From NCBI GenBank assembly GCA_942493375.1, contig OW818698.1, positions 5,952,001 to 6,016,000 on the forward strand: 64,000 nt of DNA, given 5' to 3'. This DNA comes from G942493375 sp942493375. Lineage in GTDB: Bacteria > Armatimonadota > UBA5829. The translations under genes and the position numbers were made by a program. This document shows, piece by piece, positions 52,979-62,610 of the stretch. The notes under the pieces were generated by a model. The model worked only from the letters and a program-made list of their open reading frames with translations, made no database searches and was not told where the DNA came from. Position 1 is the stretch's first letter; each line of letters begins with the position of its first letter.

Positions 52979-53128
52979 ATTAAAAGAACTCCTGGCCTAT
53001 TGCAATCAAGCACTTGCATCGGCCGTTTTTTATTGATGTAAAGGGTTTGTGTAACTCCATTATAACCGTTTTGCAGGAGGTAATGGAAAGCTGCGTGCAG
53101 AAGGTAACAACTCAGTAATATGGAAATT

Positions 53129-53196
53129 TGTCATCCTGAGGAATGATGGATCTGTTTCCATCGGGAAAAGCAGATCCTTCGTTCCTCAGGATGACA
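53129..53196. repeat. Palindromic repeat, family R2
   Basis: TGTCATCCTGAGGAATGATG pairs with TCGTTCCTCAGGATGACA, with GGATCTG / CAGATCC further in, enclosing a short loop. Stem about 28 bases with few mismatches. It lies in the 325-base gap between engB and the DUF4838 gene, where no gene is seen. Confidence 0.8.
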
Positions 53197-53303
53197 TTGT
53201 CCCGCGACACTGAACGGTTATGCAGAAGGTGTCAGAAGCAAGTATCAAGCGATTGTTTATGGCTCTATACACGACCTCTGATTTCAAGGAGATAAAACAA
53301 CTA

Positions 53304-55646
53304 ATGAAGTTATCAATTATTAGTAATGGTAGGATTTGTTGCGCTAGTGCGGTGTTTGTATTGTTAATAGTGCTCGCTTGCTGCGGGGGGGCGATGGCTG
53401 GGGATATGATACCGGCAAAGGGCGGGGGACTGTCGGCGATTGTTGTCGGGGCTTCACCTAATGCTGTGGAACAGTCGTCTGCGAAGGACCTGCAGCGGAT
53501 ATTCCTGGCGATTACAGGCAAGAATATAGAAATCCTTTCTAAGGCAACAAATGGCAGGTGCATATACATAGGATGCGCTCCTGATGGGGAGGATATCAAC
53601 AGCAAACTGAACAGACTTGGCAAAGAGGGGATATACCTGAGTGTGTCACCTGCGCGTATTGTCTGTGCAGGACGCGACCCCAGGGGAACATACTATGCAG
53701 TCCAGGAATTGCTCTATCGAATAGGGTGCCGGTGGATATGGCCGGGGCAGTATGGTGAGTGTTTACCTACTGGCGGAGTTATCGCTCTTCCTGCAAAGCT
53801 TGAATTGCTTCATACCCCTCCATTTATAATGCGTGGTGGACATACTGTGCAGGCAGAGGTAAGACCTGGAGGAAAGGTGGAGCATGTGGATGTTGAGACC
53901 TATGTTGACTGGGCTGCCCGTAACAAATGGAACAGGTTCAAGCCTTCATATGCTACGACCTGGAGTTATGGAGAGCAACGTGGGGGAGAGTGGGAGGAGA
54001 TGTCCGGTCACACTACAACCACCGATTTGATGCCCGCATCCTTGTTCGATGAACACCCGGAATACTTCTCCCTGGTGAAAGGAAAGAGAGTAGCGCTGCA
54101 TCCGATCGGAACTACGGCGATGCCTTGTATTGGCAATCCGGTGGTGGTTGATCACATTGCCGATGTTGTTATGGCTTACTTTGACACTCATCCAAATGCC
54201 AGCCGTTATTTTGTCGGGGCAAATGATGAGCCTTCTTACTGGTGCGAATGTGCTGATTGCAGAGCGCTGGATACTGTTCCTATGGATGTAGAGAAGAATG
54301 GCGTAGAAAGTACTATGCTTATGACAGATAGGTGGTTGTATTTGGTAAATACGGTTGCTGAGCGGGTAGAGAAGAAATATCCAGGTAAATGGATTGGGAC
54401 GTTTGCATATGGTTCGACAAGATCAATCCCTAAAAAGAACTTTCCCCGCAAGAATGTTATGATCGAATACACTATGTGGAATCATTGCTCCAAGCATAAA
54501 TTCCTTGATCCTAAATGCCCTGTTAACCAGGATGGACTTTCGGACTTGAAAAAGTGGATGGCTATAGCTCCTGCTGTCTCAATTTATAGTTATTTGGATC
54601 ATATGGCATGGGAGATACCGGAGCCATATTGGGAGACAGACCAGGATTATTACCGGGCACTGCATAAACTGGGTGTCCGGCATATCTCCGATGAGCTGGA
54701 CACACCGATGGCTGCCAGCCCGGTCCTCATTGGTTATAGAGCAAGGCTGCTGTGGGACCTGAAGACAGATGCTAAAAAGTATCTGAAAGAGATATGCAAG
54801 ATAGCATATGGAAATGCAGCTCCTGAGATGCAGAAATTCTGGGCCTTGCAGCAATCGGCTGTCTATGCATCTGTTACTAAACATCCTACACAAAATGACC
54901 TTGCAAGATACACTCCTGCAATGGTTGCTCAGTCTTACAAACTTATCGATGCTGCTGCAGCGAAGCAGTTGACTGTAGACCAGAAGGCTAGAGTAGAGAA
55001 AACTCGAATGTCGATGTTGTTTGTCGATTACTATCAGGCTAAGGAAGCATCTGCCAGTGGAGAGTTGAAAGTGCTTGCCAAGATGTCCAATTCAAAGGCA
55101 GCAATCTATAAACTCTCTCACCAGTATAATTTCCCTATCAACTACTATGCATGGGGACCCCTGGGTGCTGAAGAAGCCAATGCAGCGACTGATGCTATCA
55201 ATGGCAAATTGTTCGTGACAATCCCGGAGGACTGGTTGTTCAGACTGGACCCCGATGAAGTTGGAGAAACAGAAAAGTGGTTCATGCCCGGAACTGATTT
55301 GAGTTCATATAAGCCGATATCTACAACTAAAAACTGGGAGCCTCAGTGGGTTGGAACGTATGATGGCAGCGGCTGGTATGTGATGGATGTAACAATCCCA
55401 GAGACCAGTGCAAAGCATGTCTGGTTATTATTCGGTGCTGTTGATGACTCCTGGAAAGCCTGGCTGAATGGAGAATACATCGGTGCCAGTGTAGGTGTAC
55501 CAAATGATATCTGGGACAAACCGGCAGCAATCGACATCACCGGCAAATACAAACCCGGCGAAAAAGTCCACATAGTATTAAAAGTCCACGACATGGCCGG
55601 CCAGGGAGGACTCTGGAGACCAGCAATGATTACGACGTCGGACTAG
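53304..55646 (+). CDS. Secreted DUF4838 glycoside-hydrolase-like protein with C-terminal GH2-type binding domain
   Basis: From ATG 53304 the protein has 780 residues and a signal peptide (ISNGRICCASAVFVLLIVLACCGGAMAG). Residues about 40-165 form the GH20b/GH67N-like accessory domain (EQSSAKDLQRIFLAITGKNIEI, GTYYAVQELLYRIGCRWIWPG). Residues about 180-560 are the DUF4838 domain with FVGANDEPSYWCECADC (C314, C316, C319) near the predicted active centre. The C-terminal 130 residues are a GH2-like sugar-binding jelly roll (VDDSWKAWLNGEYIGA). DUF4838 proteins are relatives of alpha-glucuronidases; their substrates are mostly unknown. A second family member starts at 57961. GGAG is 12 bases from the start, rather far; ATG 53220 is possible but would hide the signal. 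Confidence 0.8.
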   Translation: MKLSIISNGRICCASAVFVLLIVLACCGGAMAGDMIPAKGGGLSAIVVGASPNAVEQSSAKDLQRIFLAITGKNIEILSKATNGRCIYIGCAPDGEDINSKLNRLGKEGIYLSVSPARIVCAGRDPRGTYYAVQELLYRIGCRWIWPGQYGECLPTGGVIALPAKLELLHTPPFIMRGGHTVQAEVRPGGKVEHVDVETYVDWAARNKWNRFKPSYATTWSYGEQRGGEWEEMSGHTTTTDLMPASLFDEHPEYFSLVKGKRVALHPIGTTAMPCIGNPVVVDHIADVVMAYFDTHPNASRYFVGANDEPSYWCECADCRALDTVPMDVEKNGVESTMLMTDRWLYLVNTVAERVEKKYPGKWIGTFAYGSTRSIPKKNFPRKNVMIEYTMWNHCSKHKFLDPKCPVNQDGLSDLKKWMAIAPAVSIYSYLDHMAWEIPEPYWETDQDYYRALHKLGVRHISDELDTPMAASPVLIGYRARLLWDLKTDAKKYLKEICKIAYGNAAPEMQKFWALQQSAVYASVTKHPTQNDLARYTPAMVAQSYKLIDAAAAKQLTVDQKARVEKTRMSMLFVDYYQAKEASASGELKVLAKMSNSKAAIYKLSHQYNFPINYYAWGPLGAEEANAATDAINGKLFVTIPEDWLFRLDPDEVGETEKWFMPGTDLSSYKPISTTKNWEPQWVGTYDGSGWYVMDVTIPETSAKHVWLLFGAVDDSWKAWLNGEYIGASVGVPNDIWDKPAAIDITGKYKPGEKVHIVLKVHDMAGQGGLWRPAMITTSD

Positions 55647-55696
55647 TGTTCTACTTTGCAGCTTCGGACATAGGTTGAGTAATGCGATAGCTTCAA

Positions 55697-55850
55697 AATT
55701 CTCACGCAAAGCCGCCAAGCCGCAAAGAAGGAACAGATATTCTGGTTTTTACTTTCTTTGTGGATTCATACGAAATAGGCTGAGATTAAATTGTAATACG
55801 GTTGAGGATATATGATTTCCCTTCTTAGCGCCTTTGCGTGAGATTAAATA
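55697..55850. repeat. Widely spaced inverted repeat
   Basis: CTCACGCAAAGCCGCCAAGC near 55697 faces CTTAGCGCCTTTGCGTGAG near 55827, some 110 bases apart. It is related to the R3 'CGC-rich' repeats. The gap 55647-55962 holds no gene. Confidence 0.5.
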
Positions 55851-55887
55851 TCTTTGGAATCTTGCACTTGTAAGGATACAAAAGCAG

Positions 55888-55915
55888 ACCATTTCGGTGA
55901 CATTACCGAAATGGT
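55888..55915. promoter_or_regulatory. Palindromic operator-like hairpin
   Basis: ACCATTTCGGT (55888-55898) and ACCGAAATGGT (55905-55915) form a perfect 11-base inverted repeat around GACATT. It lies 47 bases before the small membrane protein gene. It may be a binding site for a dimeric repressor or part of a leader hairpin. Confidence 0.45.
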
Positions 55916-55962
55916 TATATGTGAATAACGGTTATATTACTCTAGTTCGCTGAGGGCATTTC

Positions 55963-56391
55963 ATGAAAAGTTTCAAATTATGGATGTATATAGCCCTCAG
56001 CTGGGTGTTTGTCGACTGGATAATTGCAGGTGATATTCTGCTTAGTTGGGCTGGTGGGCATCAAAACAGCGGTGCCATTGGATATTTGCTGAGGCTTATT
56101 CCGGCTGCGGTTTGCTGGATAGTATGGCAGAAACCTGATGCCTGGAGAAAACCGACAACATATCGGGGCCTGTTTATATGCGCACTGGCAGCAACTCCAG
56201 CGATTCCCTTGCTGCGGATATTGAAAATGATTGCAGGTAATCCGGCTGTTATCGGCACGGTGCCTGCAATTGTGGCTTTCATGTTTATAACTGTGATGGC
56301 AATACTGATAGCAAGCAAGGCAGCGATTTGTGTTTACTGGTGGAGAAGACTGCAGCGGTATTTGGTTGTTAGGGACGAACTTGACGTTTAG
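55963..56391 (+). CDS. Small integral membrane protein, unknown
   Basis: The 142-residue protein has four likely membrane helices: MYIALSWVFVDWIIAGDILL, AIGYLLRLIPAAVCWIVW, GLFICALAATPAIPLLRIL and TVPAIVAFMFITVMAILIA. A basic end follows (WWRRLQRYLVVRDELDV). No family is recognised. There is no strong ribosome binding site; GAGGG lies ten bases upstream. The next gene starts 51 bases after it, so co-transcription is possible. Confidence 0.6.
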   Translation: MKSFKLWMYIALSWVFVDWIIAGDILLSWAGGHQNSGAIGYLLRLIPAAVCWIVWQKPDAWRKPTTYRGLFICALAATPAIPLLRILKMIAGNPAVIGTVPAIVAFMFITVMAILIASKAAICVYWWRRLQRYLVVRDELDV

Positions 56392-56442
56392 CTGCGGAAA
56401 ACTATACACTATACCATAATAATTATTATGGAGTATAACATA

Positions 56443-57672
56443 ATGTCCGTTGCAACTGGTTACCATTCCACTAAAAACAGGTTGATTGAACGGTTGAGTG
56501 AGTCCGCTCCTGGACGCGTGCAGATGCTTACCGGACCGAGACAGGTTGGCAAGACCACAATTCTGCTGGATGTTGCACGGGAATGGGGCGATTCGGCCAT
56601 ATACCTGGCTATGGATTCGCCGGAGGCATCTCTGCCGGGCTGGTGGGAGTTACAGTGGCGTCGTGCTATACAACTAGCCGGCAAGGGTAAATCGGTGCTG
56701 CTTCTGGATGAGGTGCAGTATCTACCCAACTGGTCACGGCTGGTGAAATCTGCTATTGATGAGGTTCTAAGAGATAAAATTCCTCTACATATAGTGATAA
56801 CTGGTTCTGCCGCCCTGGAAGTGGGTGCTGGTGCGAGAGAGACTATGGCTGGCAGGTATGAGCGGTTGGTCCTGCGTCAGTGGAATCCTCAGGACTTGGC
56901 TGCAGCATTTTCTCTTAGTAGCGATGAAGCCGTTGATACATATGTCCGCTTTGGCAGTTTTCCCGGTGGAATGAATTTGCTGTCTGACATTCCCCGGTGG
57001 AAGAGTTACCTGCGAGATAGTATAATCGATCCTGCAATAGGCCGAGATATTCTGGCTCTGGAACAAGTGCGCAAACCTGCTCTGCTCCGGCAGATATTTG
57101 CTGTCTGTGTCGGTCATCCATCTGAGATCATTTCACTTAACAAGATATCCGGTGCTATAACTGATGCCGGAACCCTGCACACAGTGGCTCATTATCTTGA
57201 TCTACTGGATGAAGCTTATCTGGTCTCTATTATGCGCAAATATTCAGCAAAAGAGCTCCGCCGTCGTGCATCCCCACCTAAGGTAGTTCCTCTTTCAAAT
57301 GCTTTTCCGGCGGCGACCTTGATGGGTGTTTCACCAACTCCTGGCAGTGATCCAACTAACTGGGGCAGGTGGGTAGAGAATGCTTGTCTGGCTTTTGCGA
57401 TCAGCTGTGAACAGTCGCTGCACTATTGGAGAGAAGAGCCCCTTGAAGTGGATGCTGTCATGACCGGCACCTGGGGCAACTGGGCAATAGAGATCAAGAC
57501 AGGCGAATACACCAGCAGGGACCTGACCGGATTGCTTGAGTTCTGCCGGAGATTCCCGGATTATCGGCCGATTGTCCTTTGTGACGACGAACACATTGAT
57601 ACAGCTAAAAGGCTGGGAATGGATGTCCTGAGCTGGAGGGCATTTCTCTGGAATGGGATTGATGGTATGTGA
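56443..57672 (+). CDS. AAA-family ATPase with DUF4143 domain
   Basis: The 409-residue protein has Walker A GPRQVGKTT at 31-39, Walker B LLLDEVQYLPNW near 85-97, a sensor-like ITGSAALEV, and a C-terminal DUF4143/restriction-endonuclease-like part (EVDAVMTGTWGNWAIEIKTGEY, where EVD...EIK resembles a PD-(D/E)XK core). These proteins are common accessory ATPases of unknown role, often in mobile or defence-associated contexts. ATG 56443 is chosen because GGAG is nine bases upstream; ATG 56428 overlaps that site. Confidence 0.85.
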   Translation: MSVATGYHSTKNRLIERLSESAPGRVQMLTGPRQVGKTTILLDVAREWGDSAIYLAMDSPEASLPGWWELQWRRAIQLAGKGKSVLLLDEVQYLPNWSRLVKSAIDEVLRDKIPLHIVITGSAALEVGAGARETMAGRYERLVLRQWNPQDLAAAFSLSSDEAVDTYVRFGSFPGGMNLLSDIPRWKSYLRDSIIDPAIGRDILALEQVRKPALLRQIFAVCVGHPSEIISLNKISGAITDAGTLHTVAHYLDLLDEAYLVSIMRKYSAKELRRRASPPKVVPLSNAFPAATLMGVSPTPGSDPTNWGRWVENACLAFAISCEQSLHYWREEPLEVDAVMTGTWGNWAIEIKTGEYTSRDLTGLLEFCRRFPDYRPIVLCDDEHIDTAKRLGMDVLSWRAFLWNGIDGM

Positions 57673-57695
57673 CTACCAAAGTAGGTCAATTGCCA

Positions 57696-57815
57696 TCTTG
57701 AATGCAACATTGCCATCCTGAAGTATGAAGGATCTGCTTTTAACTGAGTAACTGTGTTTTTGGAACAGCAGATCCTTCATTGCATTCAGGATGACATTTT
57801 AGCATTCAGGATGAC
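57696..57815. repeat. Palindromic repeat, family R2 variant
   Basis: TTGCCATCCTGAAGTATGAA and GGATCTGCTTTT face AGCAGATCCTTCATTGCATT and CAGGATGACAT. Extra single words (CATCTTGAATG; GCATTCAGGATGACAAT) lie on both sides, so this is a composite of at least two insertions. It occupies the gap before the second DUF4838 gene. Confidence 0.7.
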
Positions 57816-57960
57816 AATGCTGAACGACAAAAAGCCAATTGAACAGTAGGCCAAAACAATCTTAATCGCGTATAATACAGTCGGTTGTTTACTATGTTTG
57901 TAGAGTTGGATGCCAATATTCAAGCTCAAACTTCCAACTTCAGGTCAGGAGAAATTTTCA

Positions 57961-60228
57961 ATGATAAGGTATCTGTTAATGGTTCTTATGCTTGCACTTT
58001 TATCTAGCGGAGTCTCGGCTGCTAGTTTGGTTTCTCAGGGGAAGCCTGGCTGTGTGATTGTGCTGGGGGATGATGCTATTCCGGCTGAGAAGACTGCTGC
58101 TACTGAGCTTCAGAGTTTTGTGCAGAAAATGTCCGGAGCGCAGATTCCGATTGTTTCTTCTGCAGCTTCTGCCAATGGACAGAGCAGGATTTTAATAGGG
58201 CAGACTGCCCAGACGAAATCCATTCTGCCTGGATTTAAGTGGGAGACTTTAGTCCACGATGGTATTCTTAGGAAGCGTGTAGGATCAGACCTGGTTCTAG
58301 CCGGAGACAGGCCGAGGGGGACGCTTTATGCGGTGTATGATTACCTGGAAAGCCTGGGAGTAAAATTTCTGGCACCTGATGAGACTGTTATCCCCAAATT
58401 GTCTACGATACTGTTCCCTAAGACAGATAAAGTGTATGTCCCCAAGCTTCAATACCGGGAGACTACCTACCAGAGAGTTATTAAGAAGAACTCCGATTTT
58501 TGTGCCAGGCTGCGGCTGAATGGCCACCATCATCCGATTCCGGTGGAATACGGCGGCAACTATACGATAATCGGGTTTGTGCACACATTCGATGAGTTTC
58601 TACCAGCAACTACTTACTTTGAAGCTCATCCTGAATGGTACAGCTTGAAGAGCGGTAAGCGGATCGGTGGGCAGATTGTTGGTCAGATATGTTTGACTAA
58701 TCCTGAGATGAAGAAAGAGTTCATAAAGCAGACCCTGGCACAGATAAGCCAAAATCCTTCTGCTGGAATAATATCTGTCTCTCAGAACGATGGCAGCGGA
58801 CCTTGTGAATGTGATGCCTGCAAGGCTGAAGTTAGGAAGCTTGGCAATGAGACCGATTTACTGCTGCAGTTTGTCAATGAAGTCGCAACTGAAGTTGAGA
58901 AAGTGTATCCGACATTTCTTGTCGATACACTGGCATATTCCTACACCCGGACTCCTCCGAAGACCATTCGACCTCGCCACAATGTATTAGTAAGGCTGTG
59001 CACTGGAGTTGATTGTTCGCAGCCGATTGATTCTAAACTCAATCAAGCATGTATGAATGACTTGGTAGCCTGGAGTAAGATGACTGACCAGTTGTTTATA
59101 TGGGATTACACTGTGGGTTTCGGAAACCTGCACTTGCCTTTCCCGAATACGCCAGTAATAACTAAGAACATAAAAACATTTATTGCCAACAAGGCAATTG
59201 GTCTACATGAACAAGGGGATTTATATAATCCCGATATGTCTATGCAACCTCTGAAAGCTTATTTGTTCGCCAAGCTTATGTGGGACCCATCTCAGAGCCA
59301 GGAAATGCTGACCAAAGAGTTCTTGAATGGTTACTACGGAGCTGCTGCAAAGAGCATTTATGCATATATCAAATTGACTGAGCAGGCACGTGCCAATGCA
59401 AAAGCCAAATTGCCGTTATTCGCAGAAAAGACGCCTTATTTGACCCCGGATGTTATGGTTGAAGCGTTTGGATTGTTCGACCAGGCAGAAAAAGCGGTCT
59501 CCGGAAACGCAAAGCTGGTGAAACGAGTAAGACTGCAGCGAATGGCAATTGAACATGCATGGACCCGCTTCCCGCTTAAGACCCGCGGTGATGTATCAAG
59601 GAGAGCGGGACTTAATGAGCGCAAAATGATCGATGACTATACAAATCTGGCTAAGGAAACTGGTAATCTGTTTGTGAGCGAAGGAGTGCTTTTGAGCTGG
59701 GATGAGTTCCGGTTTGCAGCAATAGGTGATAACGGGCCAAATACAAATCCTGTACCAGAGAGAGTCAAAAACCTTCCTGCGAATGAATGGAAAGAAATCA
59801 ATCTGGGACGTGTGAGACTGTGCACCGGAGCAGCCACTGTAGTCGATGATCCTTTGGCTGTTTCCGGAAAAGCTATACGTATGGCTGGTTGGAGCCTGGA
59901 CTGGGCAACTCAATTCTTCCTCTCCGAATATGATGTCAAGGATTTCAGCAAGGCTGAGGTTATATTCAGCATAAGGTGCGAGGGCAGAAATACTCAGGGA
60001 CATGCATTTGATCTGGGTGTTTATGATGCTACCGGTGCCAAGCGCGCAGGACCGGGCGGAACGTATTATCTGCAGGATATCAAAGATGATAAATATCACG
60101 AATACAGCGCCGGTGTCCACACTCTGGGAGATGAAATGTTTATATACGCCGCACCTCCAGGTAACGCTAAACAACTGGAAGCCTTCTATATTGACAGAGT
60201 ATATATAGTGAAGTCAGGCGCTAAATAG
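57961..60228 (+). CDS. Secreted DUF4838 glycoside-hydrolase-like protein
   Basis: The 755-residue protein starts at ATG 57961 with AGGAG nine bases upstream and a signal peptide (MIRYLLMVLMLALLSSGVSA). Residues about 20-145 form the GH20b/GH67N-like domain (EKTAATELQSFVQKMSGAQIPIV, RGTLYAVYDYLESLGVKFLAPDE). The DUF4838 domain follows (HPEWYSLKSGKR, ISVSQNDGSGPCECDACKA with C282, C284, C287). The cysteine motif is shared with the family member at 53304. The C-terminal 150 residues are a beta domain without the GH2-type hinge of the other protein. It probably hydrolyses uronic or related glycosides outside the cytoplasm; substrate unknown. Confidence 0.8.
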   Translation: MIRYLLMVLMLALLSSGVSAASLVSQGKPGCVIVLGDDAIPAEKTAATELQSFVQKMSGAQIPIVSSAASANGQSRILIGQTAQTKSILPGFKWETLVHDGILRKRVGSDLVLAGDRPRGTLYAVYDYLESLGVKFLAPDETVIPKLSTILFPKTDKVYVPKLQYRETTYQRVIKKNSDFCARLRLNGHHHPIPVEYGGNYTIIGFVHTFDEFLPATTYFEAHPEWYSLKSGKRIGGQIVGQICLTNPEMKKEFIKQTLAQISQNPSAGIISVSQNDGSGPCECDACKAEVRKLGNETDLLLQFVNEVATEVEKVYPTFLVDTLAYSYTRTPPKTIRPRHNVLVRLCTGVDCSQPIDSKLNQACMNDLVAWSKMTDQLFIWDYTVGFGNLHLPFPNTPVITKNIKTFIANKAIGLHEQGDLYNPDMSMQPLKAYLFAKLMWDPSQSQEMLTKEFLNGYYGAAAKSIYAYIKLTEQARANAKAKLPLFAEKTPYLTPDVMVEAFGLFDQAEKAVSGNAKLVKRVRLQRMAIEHAWTRFPLKTRGDVSRRAGLNERKMIDDYTNLAKETGNLFVSEGVLLSWDEFRFAAIGDNGPNTNPVPERVKNLPANEWKEINLGRVRLCTGAATVVDDPLAVSGKAIRMAGWSLDWATQFFLSEYDVKDFSKAEVIFSIRCEGRNTQGHAFDLGVYDATGAKRAGPGGTYYLQDIKDDKYHEYSAGVHTLGDEMFIYAAPPGNAKQLEAFYIDRVYIVKSGAK

Positions 60229-60232
60229 TACC

Positions 60233-60332
60233 CACCTTGTCATCCTGAGGAACGAAGGATCTGCTTTTAAATTGTCAGATATTAATGATTATCATGTAAA
60301 GCAGATCCTTCGTTCCTCAGGATGACAAGGTG
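60233..60332. repeat. Perfect long palindromic repeat, family R2
   Basis: CACCTTGTCATCCTGAGGAA then CGAAGGATCTGCTTT pairs without mismatch with AAAGCAGATCCTTCG then TTCCTCAGGATGACAAGGTG, around a loop of about 30 bases. It starts five bases after the DUF4838 stop codon. Best-preserved copy of the family in the window. Confidence 0.9.
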
Positions 60333-60377
60333 TTGTATTCCACGGGATACTTATGATTACTTATGAGGTGATTTGGT

Positions 60378-62309
60378 ATGAAAACCTTGCTGTTTGTTCT
60401 GTTTTTGGTTTGTATTGCGTGTATTGCGCAGGCGGATACTCAGACTTTGTATCTCAATGATATGACTTACCAGGAGTTTGAGCAGGACTATGGGAGCCCT
60501 CAGGCCAATAAGTCCGTGGATGGTGCACCTTTGACTATCGCCGGCAAGCAGTACAGCCAGGGGATTGGAACTCATGCCAACTCCCAGGCTTACATAGCTC
60601 TTGATGGTAAAGCTGAGCAGTTCAATGCCAAGGTTGGATTGGATGATGAGATCGGTGGCGTCGGAACTATCGTATTCCAGGTCTGGACGGATACCAGGCT
60701 GGTTGCAAAGAGCCCGGTTATGAGAAAAGGGGACACCCCTTATGAGTTCAATGTCAATCTTGCAGGCGTGAAGAATCTGACCCTTATAGTTGAGGATGCA
60801 GGAGACGGGATCAACTTCGACCATGCTGATTGGGTTGATGCATGGATATCTTATCCTTCTGATGCAACCAAACCGACCTTGACTCAGACCAAGGACCAGA
60901 GCGTTCCGCAGATAGCTCATATAATCCCGGGTAAACCACGAATCAACGGTGCCTCAGTTGTTGGGTGTTCCCCTAATAAACCGTTCGTGTATCTTATCCC
61001 GGCAACTGCAGCCTGCAAGCTTACATACAGTGCGACTGGGTTGCCTCCGGGTGTTTCACTCGATCCAAATACCGGTATTATCTCCGGAAAAGTTACCAAA
61101 GCGGGGACATATATTGTTAAGCTTGGAGTAAAAGGCCAGCTGGGTAAGGCTGCCCGGAAGATCAAGATTATTGCCGGTGAGAATATGCTGGCCAGGACTC
61201 CTCCTATGGGATGGAACTCCTGGAACTGTTTTGCCGGTGCAATAGATGATGGCAAAGTGCGAACGACTGCGGACTTGTTTATTGAAAAGGGTCTGGCGGC
61301 ACACGGTTACCAGTATGTGAATATTGATGACTGCTGGCAGGGAGTCCGGGATGCAAATGGAGTGATTCAGACCAATGAGAAGTTCCCCGATATGAAAGCC
61401 TTGTGTGACTATGTGCATTCAAAAGGTTTGAAGATAGGAACTTATTCATCTCCCGGCCCTAAGACATGCGCAGGATTTGAAGGTTCATATCAACACGAGC
61501 TTCAGGATGCAAAGACCTGGGCAGAGTGGGGGATTGATTACGTCAAATATGACTGGTGCAGTTATGGCGGAATCGCTAAGGACTCCAGTCTGGAAGAGTT
61601 TCAAAAACCCTATAAGTTGATGGGTGATTGCCTGAAAACGGTGGATCGGGATATATTATACAGCTTCTGTCAGTATGGAATGGGAGAGGTTTGGAAATGG
61701 GGAGCTGAGTTTGGGGGTAACTGCTGGAGGACTACAGGAGACATCACTGACACTTGGTCTTCAATGGCTTCGATAGGATTTAGCCAGGCTGGTAAGGAAG
61801 ATTATGCCGGACCCGGACACTGGAACGACCCCGATATGCTGGTTGTCGGACACGTAGGCTGGGGCAGTCCACATCCGAGCAAATTGTCACCAAATGAACA
61901 AGTTACCCATATCACACTGTGGAGTATGTTGAGTTCCCCCTTGCTGATAGGATGTGACCTTACAGCTCTGGACCAGTTTACACTGGATTTGCTGACCAAT
62001 GATGAAGTGCTGGCAATAAACCAGGACTCTCTGGGCAGGCAAGCATCCAGAATTACGGCGAACGACGGTACCGAAATCTGGGCCAGGCCATTGGCAGACG
62101 GTACGAAAGCGGTAGCACTGTTCAACCGAACACCTTTATCCCGCACAGTGGTCGCCGATTTCAAGACATGCAAGATTAAAAGCAATCAGCCTGTCCGTGA
62201 TCTGTGGAAACAAAAAGACCTGGGAAAATTCACCAGCAACTACAAAGTCGAAGTCCCCGGCCATGGAGCAGTGTTGATAAAAGTAGGTAAACCTAAAGCG
62301 GAGTTTTAA
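60378..62309 (+). CDS. Secreted GH27 alpha-galactosidase-like enzyme with NPCBM domain
   Basis: The 643-residue protein has a signal peptide (MKTLLFVLFLVCIACIAQA). Residues about 20-158 are an NPCBM module (QGIGTHANSQAYIAL, FDHADWVDAWISYP). About 185-265 are a putative Ig-like domain (LTYSATGLPPGVSLDPNTG). About 272-560 are the GH27 TIM barrel: TPPMGWNSWNCF, IDDCWQ, YVKYDWC with nucleophile D392, and GHWNDPDML with acid/base D484. A C-terminal beta domain closes the protein. The motifs fit retaining alpha-galactosidases or alpha-N-acetylgalactosaminidases. GAGGTG precedes ATG 60378. It probably removes terminal alpha-galactosyl residues from glycans outside the cell. Confidence 0.9.
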   Translation: MKTLLFVLFLVCIACIAQADTQTLYLNDMTYQEFEQDYGSPQANKSVDGAPLTIAGKQYSQGIGTHANSQAYIALDGKAEQFNAKVGLDDEIGGVGTIVFQVWTDTRLVAKSPVMRKGDTPYEFNVNLAGVKNLTLIVEDAGDGINFDHADWVDAWISYPSDATKPTLTQTKDQSVPQIAHIIPGKPRINGASVVGCSPNKPFVYLIPATAACKLTYSATGLPPGVSLDPNTGIISGKVTKAGTYIVKLGVKGQLGKAARKIKIIAGENMLARTPPMGWNSWNCFAGAIDDGKVRTTADLFIEKGLAAHGYQYVNIDDCWQGVRDANGVIQTNEKFPDMKALCDYVHSKGLKIGTYSSPGPKTCAGFEGSYQHELQDAKTWAEWGIDYVKYDWCSYGGIAKDSSLEEFQKPYKLMGDCLKTVDRDILYSFCQYGMGEVWKWGAEFGGNCWRTTGDITDTWSSMASIGFSQAGKEDYAGPGHWNDPDMLVVGHVGWGSPHPSKLSPNEQVTHITLWSMLSSPLLIGCDLTALDQFTLDLLTNDEVLAINQDSLGRQASRITANDGTEIWARPLADGTKAVALFNRTPLSRTVVADFKTCKIKSNQPVRDLWKQKDLGKFTSNYKVEVPGHGAVLIKVGKPKAEF

Positions 62310-62408
62310 GAATATGTAACAGCTTATTGGTTGTTGCCAACCCAATTCCCCCTTCAATGAGGGAATTAGGTGGTATGACTATTAATCACTATTTTTGATG
62401 GTATTTTG

Positions 62409-62526
62409 CCCCGTTAGTCCTGAGTAGCGCAGCGTATCGAAGGGCGGTTTGTTTTGCACGATTTAGCGGGACAGGTTCTCCGTAGCCGCCCTTCGATACG
62501 CCTGCGGCTACTCAGGACTAACGGGG
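62409..62526. repeat. R1 palindrome, copy 2
   Basis: Arms CCCCGTTAGTCCTGAGTAGC and GCTACTCAGGACTAACGGGG with GTATCGAAGGGCGG / CCGCCCTTCGATACG inside. The central spacer contains TTTGCACGATTTAGCGGGAC. First unit of the tandem array. Confidence 0.9.
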
Positions 62527-62610
62527 TTTGGATACAGTCAATTCCCCTTATCACATCAAAGGGGGAATTAGGTGGTATGACTATTAATCACTATTTTTGA
62601 TGGTACTTTA

